From Bacteroidota bacterium (lineage in GTDB: Bacteria; Bacteroidota; Ignavibacteria; Kryptoniales; JAKASW01), in assembly GCA_021812985.1 (NCBI GenBank), contig JAKAMG010000001.1, forward strand, positions 186,001 to 250,000: a stretch of 64,000 nucleotides of DNA. Direction: 5' to 3'. Below, in pieces: positions 55,684 through 64,000 of this stretch (its first letter is position 1; the number at the start of each line of letters is the position of its first letter). Position numbers and translations under genes: made by a program. The notes under the pieces are model-generated. The model saw nothing but the letters and a program-made list of their open reading frames with translations. It was not told the origin of the DNA and made no database searches.

Positions 55684-56679
55684 CTAGTCTTTTCCAAGCG
55701 CCTTTTTGAGCTCGCTTGTGAGTTCGGGCAGAACTTCGAACGCGTCCGCGACGATTCCATAGTCCGCAATTTGAAAAATCGGAGCCTCCTTGTCCTTGTT
55801 TATCGCCACTATGTATTTCGACGAAGACATCCCGGCGAGATGCTGTATCGCGCCTGAGATTGCGACTGCGACGTACAGAGAAGGCGAAACCGTCTTGCCG
55901 GTCTGACCCACCTGATCTTCGTGCGGTCTCCAGCCCGCGTCGACGGCGGCTCTTGATGCGCCGACAGCCGCGCCGAGGACGTCTGCGAGTCGTTCGACAA
56001 TGTCAAAATGCTCCGGTCCACCAAGTCCGCGCCCTCCTGAGACAATTATATCCGCCTCTGTCAGGTCGGGCCTTCCGGCCTTTGCGACAGTAAGTGCGGT
56101 GACGCGGGAGGAAAAGTCAGCTTCTTCGAGACTCACCGAAAGATCCTCGACTGCCGCGGCCGATCCGTTGGTGGCGGAGGTGCTGAAAACATTCGGGCGC
56201 AGCGTGAAGACCTTCTTTGCCGAGTTGATTCTGACGTCGATCAATCCCTTGCCAGCGTACACAGGACGCGTGGCGGTGAGTGTGCCGTTTTCAGCCTTGA
56301 GTGCGACACAGTCTGCCGCGAGCCCGGCCTTCAGTTTCACGGCGACTCTGGGGGCGAGGTCCTTGCCGAGAGCCGTTGCCGGGAAAAATACAACGTCGGC
56401 GGCGAGGTCACCGGCGGCCTTTGCCACCACCTTTGCGTAAGCTGTCGAAGAATAAAGGCCAAGCCTCTTGTCGTCCACGACATAAACTTTTTTCATGCCG
56501 TATCCCCCGAGTTCAGCGGCGATATTCCTGACGCCATTCCCAATTACAAGCGCTTCTGCTTCTCCCCCGAGTTCGGCTGCAAGGCGAACGGCGGCCTGAA
56601 CCGCTTCAAAAGCGACTTTCTTGAACCGGCTCCCCGTCTCTGAACCGTGTGTGGATTCTGCAAATGCAATTATCTTCAT
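55684..56679 (-). CDS. etfA: Electron transfer flavoprotein alpha subunit
   Basis: EtfA carries FAD in the heterodimeric ETF that passes electrons from acyl-CoA and related dehydrogenases to the quinone pool, or that bifurcates electrons. The C-terminal FAD domain has [33 protein letters not shown] and [20 protein letters not shown], which are diagnostic. The N-terminal domain has the alpha-subunit FAESTHG start. Length (331) is normal. It lies 15 bp after etfB. No ETF:quinone oxidoreductase is in the window. Confidence 0.96.
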   Translation of the reverse strand: MKIIAFAESTHGSETGSRFKKVAFEAVQAAVRLAAELGGEAEALVIGNGVRNIAAELGGYGMKKVYVVDDKRLGLYSSTAYAKVVAKAAGDLAADVVFFPATALGKDLAPRVAVKLKAGLAADCVALKAENGTLTATRPVYAGKGLIDVRINSAKKVFTLRPNVFSTSATNGSAAAVEDLSVSLEEADFSSRVTALTVAKAGRPDLTEADIIVSGGRGLGGPEHFDIVERLADVLGAAVGASRAAVDAGWRPHEDQVGQTGKTVSPSLYVAVAISGAIQHLAGMSSSKYIVAINKDKEAPIFQIADYGIVADAFEVLPELTSELKKALGKD

Positions 56680-56694
56680 CTCGTTCCCCTTCGT

Positions 56695-57447
56695 TTAGAT
56701 GACCTTCGCTTCTTCGTGTAAGAGCCTGACGAGTTCCGGCACCGCGCTCTTATCGGTTCCGAGTATTCTCCCTCCTTGCTTAGCTGCGGGCTTGCGCATA
56801 CCGATTACCTCGGTTAATGGCTCGGCCGGTGCCGCGGATATCTCCTGTATCGGTTTTGACTTCGCGGCCATGATTCCTTTGAGTGAAGGATAGCGCGGTT
56901 CGTTGAGCCCCTTCTGTGCTGTGATGACGCAGGGAAGAGAAAGCTCGACTGTTTCTTTTCCTCCTTCGACCTCACGCTCGCAGATCACCTTTTTCGCTCC
57001 CTCGTCGGCATCGATCTTCACGACGACTGATGCTGACGGAAGTCCGAGCATCTCGGCGACCATTGTCCCGACGGCGGAATCATCGTAGTCTATGGACTGT
57101 TTGCCGAAGAATATTATGTCGGCGCCTGAGTCCTTCAGTGCGGAAGCAAGTATCGCCGCGGTTGAGTAAGAATCGCCGGCGCTATCGGTCTTGATGTGAA
57201 TCCCTTTATCGCCCCCCATGGCGAGCGATTTACGTATCACTTCTTTGTGAGAGTCGCCGCCTGCCGACACGTATGTAACCTCGCCGCCGAACTTGTCCTT
57301 CAACTGAAGTGCGGCCTCGATCGCGAATTCATCGTACGGATTTAATATCAAATTGATCTCGGATCGGTCAATGGTTTTGCCGTCTTGACCCACCTTCACC
57401 TTTGTTTCGGTATCCGGGACCTGGTTGACACAAACGAAGAGTTTCAT
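56695..57447 (-). CDS. etfB: Electron transfer flavoprotein beta subunit
   Basis: EtfB binds AMP or, in bifurcating forms, a second FAD, and forms the docking surface. It starts MKLFVCVNQVPDTETKVKV, contains NPYDEFAIEAALQLKDK, the nucleotide loop IIFFGKQSIDYDDSAVGTMVAEMLGLP and LPCVITAQKGLNEPRYPSLKGIM. The start follows AGAGGTG. It opens the operon, driven by the predicted promoter at 57486-57514. Confidence 0.96.
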   Translation of the reverse strand: MKLFVCVNQVPDTETKVKVGQDGKTIDRSEINLILNPYDEFAIEAALQLKDKFGGEVTYVSAGGDSHKEVIRKSLAMGGDKGIHIKTDSAGDSYSTAAILASALKDSGADIIFFGKQSIDYDDSAVGTMVAEMLGLPSASVVVKIDADEGAKKVICEREVEGGKETVELSLPCVITAQKGLNEPRYPSLKGIMAAKSKPIQEISAAPAEPLTEVIGMRKPAAKQGGRILGTDKSAVPELVRLLHEEAKVI

Positions 57448-57485
57448 TTGTCACCTCTTTAAGGATTTATGGTATGTGTAGCAAA

Positions 57486-57514
57486 AATTTAGGCGCGAAC
57501 TCGAAGAACTTCAA
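57486..57514 (-). promoter_or_regulatory. Predicted sigma70 promoter of the etfBA operon
   Basis: On the minus strand TTGAAG and TAAATT are separated by 17 bp. The leader to the etfB ATG is about 30 nt and includes AGAGGTG. Confidence 0.6.
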
Positions 57515-57649
57515 GAGAGTGCGGGAAAGAAGAGGACGCTGCTCGGGACGAACCAGTCAGTGGTTACCATTCTCTTGGAACGATTCGTCCACTCAGCCGT
57601 CAGGCTTCTCTGGTTCCCCAGGTCTGTGCGGCGTAACGGAGTGCTTTCG

Positions 57650-57678
57650 TTGCATCCAGAGAGGTCGGGCGGTATATT
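57650..57678 (+). promoter_or_regulatory. Predicted leaderless promoter of the NlpC/P60 gene
   Basis: TTGCAT and TATATT are separated by 17 bp, and TATATT ends 9 bp before the ATG at 57688. The leader would be 0-3 nt and there is no ribosome-binding site. Confidence 0.65.
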
Positions 57679-57687
57679 CTCGATAAG

Positions 57688-58731
57688 ATGGACAAAAACA
57701 GAAAAGTGATTTCACGCGAGGAGTTCAGAAAGAGAATCGCCGGTGAGTTTAAACTTGATTTGCGTTATTCGGTCCTCGAATTCGCTGACGACGGGAGGTT
57801 CCTGGTCGCCTCAACCGACTCCTTATCGACCGCGAAAGAGGTCTCGTCGCTTTATGAGAGAGTGAAGCCTGGATTTAGATTGAAGGTGATACTTCTTCCC
57901 GACGGGAGTGCAGGCAAGTTAAAGAGGGGGATCTGCCATGTCGGAGTGGCGCCTGTCAGGAAAAGTGGCGCGTCGGCCAGCGAGCAGGTGACTCAAATAC
58001 TCTTCGGTGAGTCGTTCGACACTCTTCAGATCGGCTCTGACTGGATAAGGGTAAGGCTTCACGAGGATGGCTACGTGGGATGGGTTTCGGCGAACCAGGT
58101 GACGCTCTTCGATGACTCAGGATTTCAGAAGTACAAATCGATCCCTGTCATCAGCGCCGATGAAAACGTCGTTAGAATACTTGGCAGACCTGAACGCGGC
58201 GGCGCGACGATAAGGGAGGCTGTCCTCGGCTCTCGACTCAGCGTTGCGGGAAAAAGTGGGAAGTATGTCGAAGTCATCCTCCCCGACGGAATCAAAGGAT
58301 GGGTGGAGAAGTCAAAGCTCCGGCCCGAATTCGGCCCAGAGAAGGCCACGCCGGGGAGAATCGTCGAGACTGCGCGCCGGTTTCTCGGCATATCGTATGT
58401 CTGGGGGGGGCGGAGCGCCAATGGGTTTGACTGTTCTGGTTTCGTACAAACGGTCTTCAGGCAGAACGGAGTCGAACTTCCGCGCGATGCAGATATGCAG
58501 TATTCGACCGGGACGAAATTGGGTAAGAATCTGAAAAAGCTCAGAGCGGGAGATTTGTTGTTTTTTTCGTCAAACGGCCATAAAATTACTCATGTTGCGA
58601 TTTATACCGGAAAGAATAGCGAGATTATACATTCCTCAGGTTTTGTCCGGCTTAACAGTCTTGTTCCTAACAGGAAGAATTATAGCAGAAAACTGTCATC
58701 AGCTTTTGTAGGCGCTTGTAGAGTCATCTAA
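57688..58731 (+). CDS. NlpC/P60 peptidase with SH3-like domains, probably cytoplasmic
   Basis: No signal peptide is present, so the enzyme should stay in the cytoplasm. Residues about 100-215 are two bacterial SH3-like domains (IRVRLHEDGYVGWVSANQV, then YVEVILPDGIKGWVEKSKL). Residues 225-347 are an NlpC/P60 cysteine peptidase with Cys249 in FDCSGF and catalytic His in THVAIY, with a further polar residue in IIHSSG. SH3-NlpC/P60 proteins without export signals resemble dipeptidyl-peptidase VI/YkfC, which trims imported peptidoglycan peptides for recycling. A leaderless promoter lies just upstream. Confidence 0.88.
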   Translation: MDKNRKVISREEFRKRIAGEFKLDLRYSVLEFADDGRFLVASTDSLSTAKEVSSLYERVKPGFRLKVILLPDGSAGKLKRGICHVGVAPVRKSGASASEQVTQILFGESFDTLQIGSDWIRVRLHEDGYVGWVSANQVTLFDDSGFQKYKSIPVISADENVVRILGRPERGGATIREAVLGSRLSVAGKSGKYVEVILPDGIKGWVEKSKLRPEFGPEKATPGRIVETARRFLGISYVWGGRSANGFDCSGFVQTVFRQNGVELPRDADMQYSTGTKLGKNLKKLRAGDLLFFSSNGHKITHVAIYTGKNSEIIHSSGFVRLNSLVPNRKNYSRKLSSAFVGACRVI

Positions 58732-58809
58732 CGAAAGTGAGGTGGAGTCGTCTTCAGTTATCATGAGTATAAGACTGAGAAAGAAGGTTTCGAGGGGATA
58801 CACGGAAAG

Positions 58810-59301
58810 GTGCTTCTCCTAAACCAGAATTACGAACCGCTTACCATATGCAGCTGGAAGAAAGCGGTAATTCTACTCTACCTTGGGAAGGCAGAGTTGA
58901 TAGAAAGGTATGACGGAAGGATGCTGCGGTCGGTCTCGGCAGCCATGCCGATGCCGAGCATCGTGAGACTCTCCGTCTACTACAGGGTTCCTCATAAAAG
59001 GGTGATACTCTCGCGGAAGAATATCTTGCGAAGGGATGGAAACCGTTGTCAGTATTGCGGTCGCGGAGACCAAATGCTGACGGTGGATCACATCATTCCG
59101 AGAACGAGAGGGGGCGAAGACACCTGGGAGAATCTTGTTTGTGCCTGCATGAGATGTAACAACAGGAAGGGTGACCGCACGCCCGAGGAAGCGGGGATGA
59201 GGCTCCTAACGACGCCGCGGAGGCCAAACCATGTGGCTTTCATAAGGCATTTCGTCGGACGCGTCGACGAAAAATGGAAGCCTTACCTTTTTATGAAGTA
59301 G
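58810..59301 (+). CDS. HNH endonuclease family protein
   Basis: The GTG start opens LLLNQNYEPLTICSWKKAVILL, the conserved N-terminal part of a widespread bacterial HNH family. The C-terminal half holds the ribbon CQYCGRGDQMLTVDHIIPR, then the helix with ENLVCACMRCNNRKGDRTP, giving the zinc cysteines and the His-His-Asn catalytic set. These stand-alone HNH proteins are generally unlinked to restriction systems, and their target is unknown. The gene is 78 bp after the peptidase and 25 bp before trpS. Confidence 0.9.
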   Translation: MLLLNQNYEPLTICSWKKAVILLYLGKAELIERYDGRMLRSVSAAMPMPSIVRLSVYYRVPHKRVILSRKNILRRDGNRCQYCGRGDQMLTVDHIIPRTRGGEDTWENLVCACMRCNNRKGDRTPEEAGMRLLTTPRRPNHVAFIRHFVGRVDEKWKPYLFMK

Positions 59302-59326
59302 AAATATTTCGTAAATTAGGCACACA

Positions 59327-60313
59327 ATGCCTAATAAAAAGATTATCCTGAGTGGGATGCGCCCGACAGGAAAGCTGCATCTCGGTCACTGGGCCGGTGC
59401 GCTCGAAAATTGGGTCGCCCTCCAGAACGGCGGTGGTTACTCGAACTATCACCTGATCGCAGACTACCACGCTCTCACAACCAATATCGACACATCCGAT
59501 ATTCATGCCTTTTCTCTCGAGATGGTACTTGACTGGCTTTCGGCCGGCATAGACCCCGAGGTAAGTCCAGTTTTCAGGCAGTCGCAAATAAAGGAACACA
59601 CGGAACTTCACCTCGTCTTCTCGATGCTGATAACTACTGCCCGCCTCGAACGAAACCCGACTCTCAAAGAACAGGTGCGCGATCTGGAACTCGGTCCGAT
59701 GAGTTACGGCTATCTGGGCTATCCCGTTCTCCAGGCTGCTGACATACTCCTATATAAAGGAGAAGTGGTCCCGGTCGGAGAGGACCAGCTTTCGCATGTG
59801 GAAATCACTAGGGAGATCGCGCGCGACTTCAACCGACAGTATGGTCAGGTGTTTCCGGAGCCTGCGGCAAAGCTGACTAAGTTCGCGAGACTTCCAGGAC
59901 TCGACGGCAAAAAAATGAGCAAGTCGCTGAACAACGCGATCCTCCTTTCCGATCCGCCCGACGAAGTGAACAAGAAGATGAAGAAGGCGGTTACCGATCC
60001 TCAGAAGATCAGGAAAGGCGACCCAGGGAGACCGGACATCTGCCTCGTCTTCACTTACCACAAGAAATTCAATCCCTCGGAGGAAGACGAAATCAGAAAG
60101 GGATGTGAGAGCGGGAGTCTCGGATGCGTGGACTGCAAGATGAGGGCTGCCGAAAAGATCAATATTTTTCTCGAGCCGTTCAGGGAGCGGAGAAAGAAGT
60201 ACGAGTCCGAGCCTGAGAAACTCGATAAGATTCTCCGGGACGGAGAAGAACGCGCTCGGGCGGTTGCCAGCCAAACTATGAGTGATGTCCATAAAGCGAT
60301 GAAGTTGGGATGA
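59327..60313 (+). CDS. trpS: Tryptophanyl-tRNA synthetase
   Basis: TrpS charges tRNA-Trp. The class I signatures are TGKLHLGHWAGAL (HIGH) and DGKKMSKSLNN (KMSKS). GDDQ-type text VPVGEDQLSHVEITREIARDFN is intact. The 328-residue length is standard. A TAAATT lies 9 bp before the ATG, but the -35 is weak. The stop overlaps the scpA start (ATGA). The insertion DPGRPDICLVFTYHKKFNPS is usual for Bacteroidota/FCB TrpS. Confidence 0.97.
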   Translation: MPNKKIILSGMRPTGKLHLGHWAGALENWVALQNGGGYSNYHLIADYHALTTNIDTSDIHAFSLEMVLDWLSAGIDPEVSPVFRQSQIKEHTELHLVFSMLITTARLERNPTLKEQVRDLELGPMSYGYLGYPVLQAADILLYKGEVVPVGEDQLSHVEITREIARDFNRQYGQVFPEPAAKLTKFARLPGLDGKKMSKSLNNAILLSDPPDEVNKKMKKAVTDPQKIRKGDPGRPDICLVFTYHKKFNPSEEDEIRKGCESGSLGCVDCKMRAAEKINIFLEPFRERRKKYESEPEKLDKILRDGEERARAVASQTMSDVHKAMKLG

Positions 60314-61071
60314 ACTACAGGGTTAAGCTAAACGATTTCGAAGGTCCTCTGGACCTCCTGTTGTTCTTCATCAAGCGCGACCAGCTGGACATTTATGACA
60401 TACCCATAGCCAGGATAACGCAGGAATTTCTCGACTACGTGCATTACATCCGGATGCTCGACCTCGAGATAGCCGGCGAGTTTATCGTTATGGCGGCAAC
60501 CCTCATGCAGATCAAGGTGAGGATGCTCCTTCCGCATGAGGAGGGGATCGAAGAGCTGATAGAGGAAGATCCACGCAAGGAGCTTGCAGACAGGCTTGCT
60601 GAATACGCGAGATTCAAGGAAGCCGCCCGCAACTTCGGGCACCTCGAAGAGGAAGGAAGCAAGCTGTTCTATCGCACATACTTCAGGCACGACGAGAGGG
60701 AGTATGTTCCCCCGGAGGAGGAAGACCTGAAGAACGTGACCCTGATCGATCTGATTAGCGCTTTCAAGCGGGCGATGGACAAGCTTGAGGCCACCCCGTA
60801 CCATAATATCCAGAGGATCAACGTTACCATCGAAGAGCAGATCGACTACCTGGTCGCGGCTGTCCAGGACAAGCCGACGCTTCATTTCCTCGAGATAGCA
60901 GCCGGAATCCACGAAAGGATCAGGCTTGTTGTCACATTTATAGCCCTTCTCGAGCTGATTAAGAGGAACATCCTTCGCATCCAGACGAGCGGCGGGTTCA
61001 ACGATTTTATTATAACAAAACAGGAAGCTGTAGAGGAGGATAATGTCGGAGCAGGATCAGAACTCTCCTGA
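60310..61071 (+). CDS. scpA: Segregation and condensation protein A
   Basis: ScpA is the kleisin that bridges the SMC heads in chromosome condensation. The N-terminal YRVKLNDFEGPLDLLLFFIK, followed by YDIPIARITQEFLDYV, binds the SMC neck, and the C-terminal winged helix holds FIALLELIKRNILRIQ. The 253 residues are complete. The start overlaps the trpS stop; scpB begins 29 bp before its end in another frame, so the two are coupled. Confidence 0.96.
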   Translation: MNYRVKLNDFEGPLDLLLFFIKRDQLDIYDIPIARITQEFLDYVHYIRMLDLEIAGEFIVMAATLMQIKVRMLLPHEEGIEELIEEDPRKELADRLAEYARFKEAARNFGHLEEEGSKLFYRTYFRHDEREYVPPEEEDLKNVTLIDLISAFKRAMDKLEATPYHNIQRINVTIEEQIDYLVAAVQDKPTLHFLEIAAGIHERIRLVVTFIALLELIKRNILRIQTSGGFNDFIITKQEAVEEDNVGAGSELS

Positions 61072-62341
61072 ATACGGACAAAATTCCGAAGAACAAAACA
61101 TTTCCCGGGAAGAACAGGGAGAGGTCAAAACCCCCGCTAAGGGCGAAGAGCGCCAGCCGGAGAATGATATCCCGCTCTCAGAGTCCGAAGAGAATCTGAA
61201 AACGGAGCGGTCCGAGCCCGTCATAGATCCGCAACCCGTACAGCTCGACGATGCAGATCAGGCTTCATCGGGGAGTCAACACGACACGGAACCCGCTGAG
61301 GAACCTCTGAGAGTACAGGAGTCTGCTGAAGCAGAAGGGTCATCCTCCGGCATCGGTGAATCGTTCGCCGAGAATCCCGAGTTGCCGCAGGGACATCCAA
61401 TTGGAGCTCCTGAGGAAACCAATTTCACCGCGGGAAGTCCAGAAGATGCGCAGTTGGTTGAGCCCCAGTCTGATGAAACCAGAGAGGAACCTTCTCCCGA
61501 TCGTAGCGAAGAAAGCGCTTCTGTCACCGAATCGGTAGAGGAGTTGACGGCCCCTGAGGAGGGTGGCTCTTTAGGCGTCGACGGCTCGACCGAGGACCAG
61601 CCTGCGAGCATCGCGGACGGAGAGGCGGAGTTGGAATCGTCTGCCGACGAGGGGGCAGAAGTCAGGGAAGAGGTTGTTGACGACCTCGCGCATATCATCG
61701 AGGCGATTATCTTCGCGTCGGACGAGCCACTTCCCACGGCGACAATTAAGACGGTCCTCGATGTGGCCCGCACATTCGGCCGTGTCCACCCGGACATGAT
61801 AACCTCACGCGTGGCGGCCCTGAATGCCAGGTACGAGGCTGAAGGAAGCGGCTTCCATATAGTCGAAATCGCAAACGGCTACCAGTACGCGACGAGGAAG
61901 GAGATGGCGCAGTGGGTCTCCAACCTCTTCAAAGAGAGATCGAAACGTCGTCTGTCTAACTCCGCCCTCGAGACGCTGGCGATCATCGCGTACAAGCAGC
62001 CCATCACAAAACCGGAGATAGAGTCGATCCGCGGAGTCAACGTCGACTATGTTCTTCACAACCTTCTCGAAAAGGAAGTTGTCACCGTTGTGGGACGCGG
62101 TGAGTCCGTCGGACGCCCTCTTCTATACGGGACGACGCAGAAATTTCTGAAGATATTTGCCCTTAAGAGCCTCGAGGATCTCCCGAAGCTCAGGGAAATC
62201 GAGGAGATTATAAAGGAGATAAAGAGTCGGGGTGCGGAGGAGTCAATACAGCTCGAGATTACGGCTCTCGGCGAATCAGGCGAGCCGACTCCAACACCGG
62301 AGACCAAACAGGAAGCGTTGCCAGAAAATGGAACCGAATAA
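61043..62341 (+). CDS. scpB: Segregation and condensation protein B with long acidic N-terminal extension
   Basis: ScpB dimers bind ScpA and help load the SMC complex. The ScpB core begins near residue 213 (DDLAHIIEAIIFASDEPL) and contains ALETLAIIAYKQPITKPEIE, VNVDYVLHNLLEKEVV and GRPLLYGTTQKFLKIF. The first 212 residues are a Glu/Ser/Pro-rich, acidic, presumably disordered tail with no hydrophobic core, unlike the usual 170-200-residue protein. No alternative start is required, since the scpA overlap fixes ATG 61043. Its last bases overlap the rluB start. Confidence 0.93.
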   Translation: MSEQDQNSPEYGQNSEEQNISREEQGEVKTPAKGEERQPENDIPLSESEENLKTERSEPVIDPQPVQLDDADQASSGSQHDTEPAEEPLRVQESAEAEGSSSGIGESFAENPELPQGHPIGAPEETNFTAGSPEDAQLVEPQSDETREEPSPDRSEESASVTESVEELTAPEEGGSLGVDGSTEDQPASIADGEAELESSADEGAEVREEVVDDLAHIIEAIIFASDEPLPTATIKTVLDVARTFGRVHPDMITSRVAALNARYEAEGSGFHIVEIANGYQYATRKEMAQWVSNLFKERSKRRLSNSALETLAIIAYKQPITKPEIESIRGVNVDYVLHNLLEKEVVTVVGRGESVGRPLLYGTTQKFLKIFALKSLEDLPKLREIEEIIKEIKSRGAEESIQLEITALGESGEPTPTPETKQEALPENGTE

Positions 62342-63083
62342 CCCGGTCGCGGGCGATGAGCTCGTAAGAATAAACAAGTACCTCTCTGCATCAGGAGTCG
62401 TCTCGCGACGCAAAGCGGACGAGCTGGTGTCATCCGGAAGAGTCAAGGTAAACGGGAAGGTGGTCCGCGAACTTGGCACAAAGATCAATCCGCGGAAAGA
62501 CAAGGTCGAGGTCGACGGCAAGGGGGTGCGCAGAAGCTCGCGCCTGGTCTACATACTTCTCAACAAGCCAAAGGACGCCGTTACTACCGCACGCGACGAG
62601 AAGGGGAGGCGGAGCGTCATAGATGTGGTTAACGTACGCGAGCGCGTCTATCCGGTAGGGAGGCTTGACAGGAATACGACAGGGGTTCTCCTCCTTACAA
62701 ATGATGGTGAACTCGCAAACAGACTTATGCACCCCAGGCATAAGGTTATCAAGGTGTACAAAGCCACCATTGACCGCCCCATAAGGGAGCGCGAGCTCGC
62801 AAGACTGAAGAAAGGCGTGATGCTCGACGGCACGGTCACAGTCCCCGACGATGTCTACATCCTTCCTGAAAGCCAGGGGCTTGAAGTCGGTATCGCGGTA
62901 CACGAAGGCAAACACCACCTCGTAAAGAGAATATTTGAATCGTTCGAAATTCATGTCACGCAGCTCGATAGGTATTCGTATGCCGGATTGAATCACCACA
63001 ACCTTCAGAGAGGACAGTGGCGGAATCTCACGAAGAAGGAAGTGTCCACTCTGCGGAAGCTGGTCGAACTCCCCGAAGCCTGA
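62328..63083 (+). CDS. rluB: 23S rRNA pseudouridine synthase, RluB-like
   Basis: RluB/RsuA-type enzymes isomerise uridine to pseudouridine in rRNA. The ATG at 62328 overlaps scpB by 14 bp; the open frame extends 32 codons into scpB without support. Residues about 12-60 are an S4 RNA-binding domain (VRINKYLSASGVVSRRKADE). The catalytic Asp114 lies in GRLDRNTTGVLLLTNDG, followed by KVYKATIDRP and EGKHHLVKRIFESF. scpA-scpB-rluB is a familiar order in bacteria. Confidence 0.95.
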   Translation: MEPNNPVAGDELVRINKYLSASGVVSRRKADELVSSGRVKVNGKVVRELGTKINPRKDKVEVDGKGVRRSSRLVYILLNKPKDAVTTARDEKGRRSVIDVVNVRERVYPVGRLDRNTTGVLLLTNDGELANRLMHPRHKVIKVYKATIDRPIRERELARLKKGVMLDGTVTVPDDVYILPESQGLEVGIAVHEGKHHLVKRIFESFEIHVTQLDRYSYAGLNHHNLQRGQWRNLTKKEVSTLRKLVELPEA

Positions 63084-63221
63084 TGAAAGCGCGTTGTAGT
63101 CCGTCCCTTCTTTCCGGGGCTGCAGCAATGAGATCCAAATCGAAGTGATGCGCATAGGCCCGGTCAACCTCACCCGAACCATTTCCACGGTCGGCTTTGG
63201 CGGTGACATCATTGTCACGGG

Positions 63222-63950
63222 GTGCTCCCAGACGTGAGAGATGTCGGGTGGTTCCGTTCGATATGCGCCGATAACGGGATGATGCTGAACGACGACCAGT
63301 TGTCGCAATTCGAAAAGTATCGCGAGCTTCTCGTATCGGCAAACAAAAATCTGAATCTCATCTCCCGGAAAGACGAGGAGAACTTCTACCCAAACCATGC
63401 GCTGAACTCAGTATCTTTTCTCTTTTCCCGATGCCTGAAGAAGGCTGCATCGATTGTGGATCTTGGGACTGGCGGTGGACTTCCCGGTATACCGATTCGG
63501 ATAATCTATCCTGAGAGTGGAGTGGTCTTCGTCGATTCAATAACCAAGAAGACGTCGGCTTTGTCTGGTATAGTTGAAGAAATGGGGCTGAAAAACTGCG
63601 CCGTCGTGAACGGCCGAGGTGAGACACTTGCCGGAGAGCGTGATTTTAAAGGGCGATTTGATTATGTTGTAAGTCGCGCGGCAGGCAAACTTGACGAAGT
63701 CGCCAAGTGGTCGCGCGGATTCTTGAGAAGGCATGAAACTGCCGCGGGGGAGACAATCCCGGTCGGGACATTGATCGTTCTGAAGGGCGGCGAGTTCGAC
63801 GAGGAACTCAAACACGCCAGGAGTAATAAATTCATCGACTCCGTAGTCGTTTATGATACTGTCTTCGATGGTATGGATGAAATCTACAACAAGGAAAAGA
63901 AGCTGGTCCTGATTAATTACAAGCAAGACCCGTTCAGGAGACAAGATTGA
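63222..63950 (+). CDS. rsmG: 16S rRNA m7G527 methyltransferase RsmG
   Basis: RsmG methylates G527 of 16S rRNA. The family N-terminus (DQLSQFEKYRELLVSANKNLNLISRKDEE) is followed by the SAM loop DLGTGGGLPGIPI, and later VSRAAGKLDEV and IVLKGGEFDEEL. The start is uncertain: GTG 63222 gives 242 residues, and ATG codons at 63279 or 63282 would shorten it by about 20. The upstream 138 bp contain no obvious ribosome-binding site or promoter. Its stop overlaps a TTG that starts the next gene. Confidence 0.93.
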   Translation: MLPDVRDVGWFRSICADNGMMLNDDQLSQFEKYRELLVSANKNLNLISRKDEENFYPNHALNSVSFLFSRCLKKAASIVDLGTGGGLPGIPIRIIYPESGVVFVDSITKKTSALSGIVEEMGLKNCAVVNGRGETLAGERDFKGRFDYVVSRAAGKLDEVAKWSRGFLRRHETAAGETIPVGTLIVLKGGEFDEELKHARSNKFIDSVVVYDTVFDGMDEIYNKEKKLVLINYKQDPFRRQD

Positions 63951-64000
63951 GCGAGAACGAAGAGCAATTATCAGATAGACAATCATTTGAACAGGAACAG
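63947..64000 (+). CDS. Start of an unidentified gene, cut by the window end
   Basis: A TTG overlaps the rsmG stop as TTGA, the same coupling seen at trpA, the 35677 gene and yajC, behind CAGGAGACA. The 18 visible codons encode SENEEQLSDRQSFEQEQ, an acidic hydrophilic N-terminus. The frame stays open to the right edge. Too little is present to name it. Confidence 0.5.
   Translation, partial: MSENEEQLSDRQSFEQEQ

Noticed and set aside
63148-63237. Short frame encoding about 29 residues before rsmG, with a TISTVGFG stretch reminiscent of a potassium-channel filter
   Set aside because: It is too short to be a channel, has no membrane helices around the motif and no ribosome-binding site, and overlaps the rsmG start. 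The resemblance is probably chance.
62430-63398. Long minus-strand open frame (322 codons) opposite rluB
   Set aside because: It lies antisense to the clear rluB and rsmG frames, has no ribosome-binding site and no protein-like motif. Long antisense frames are expected with GC-rich third positions.

Overview
The window is one gene-dense bacterial chromosome segment of about 62 protein-coding genes. I found no rRNA, tRNA, CRISPR array, insertion sequence or phage gene. The organism most likely belongs to the FCB group (Bacteroidota/Ignavibacteria/Kryptonia-like). The grounds are a secreted esterase ending in a type IX secretion sorting domain of the Ignavibacteria kind (FPNPFNPSTTI...), a Bacteroidota-type DUF2851 protein, an Ig-like lipoprotein beginning PPSGGPVDT after its lipobox, and several Omp85 or beta-barrel proteins. 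The GC-rich third positions and the frequent GTG/TTG starts do not fit the AT-rich cultured Ignavibacterium. Several intergenic regions carry an ordinary sigma70 pattern (TTGnnn, 17 bp, TAnnnT) rather than the TTTG/TAnnTTTG pattern of Bacteroides, again suggesting an early-branching lineage.

Layout. 1-5 kb: outer-membrane proteins, a UbiA-family prenyltransferase, a T9SS-exported esterase and a 64-residue membrane protein. 5-11 kb: an LmbE deacetylase and APC permease pair, a glycosyltransferase-TPR fusion and a small basic secreted protein. 11-18 kb: tsaD, trpA, a chorismate mutase-MltG fusion, a polytopic membrane protein, ubiX and an Ig-like lipoprotein, nearly all overlapping or abutting. 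18-28 kb: DUF72, queF with a queuosine-precursor transporter, secG, a receiver-histidine kinase, an Omp85 protein, rsmE and ppc. 28-34 kb: a GT-C glycosyltransferase, an AT-richer patch with a damaged methyltransferase, and a sodium symporter with a GH130 phosphorylase. 34-43 kb: an amidohydrolase, tgt-yajC-ribBA, greA with a terminator in its leader, a CYTH protein, dus and ybbR-hisG. 43-54 kb: purN-purH, the rod-shape cluster mreBCD-mrdA-rodA, dcd-pyrF and DUF2851. 54-57 kb (minus strand): etfB-etfA, a bifunctional nuclease and a TPR protein. 57-64 kb: an NlpC/P60 peptidase, HNH, trpS, scpA-scpB-rluB, rsmG and the start of a further gene.

The genes serve cell-wall growth (MreBCD, PBP2, RodA, MltG, NlpC/P60), envelope biogenesis, queuosine synthesis (queF, transporter, tgt), nucleotide and cofactor synthesis (purN, purH, dcd, pyrF, ribBA) and RNA modification (tsaD, rsmE, rsmG, dus, rluB). 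The most unusual item is an uninterrupted fusion of an AroQ chorismate mutase to the peptidoglycan transglycosylase MltG, translationally coupled to trpA. Also notable are a greA leader with its own promoter and intrinsic terminator, a set of apparently leaderless promoters, and an ScpB with a 212-residue acidic extension.
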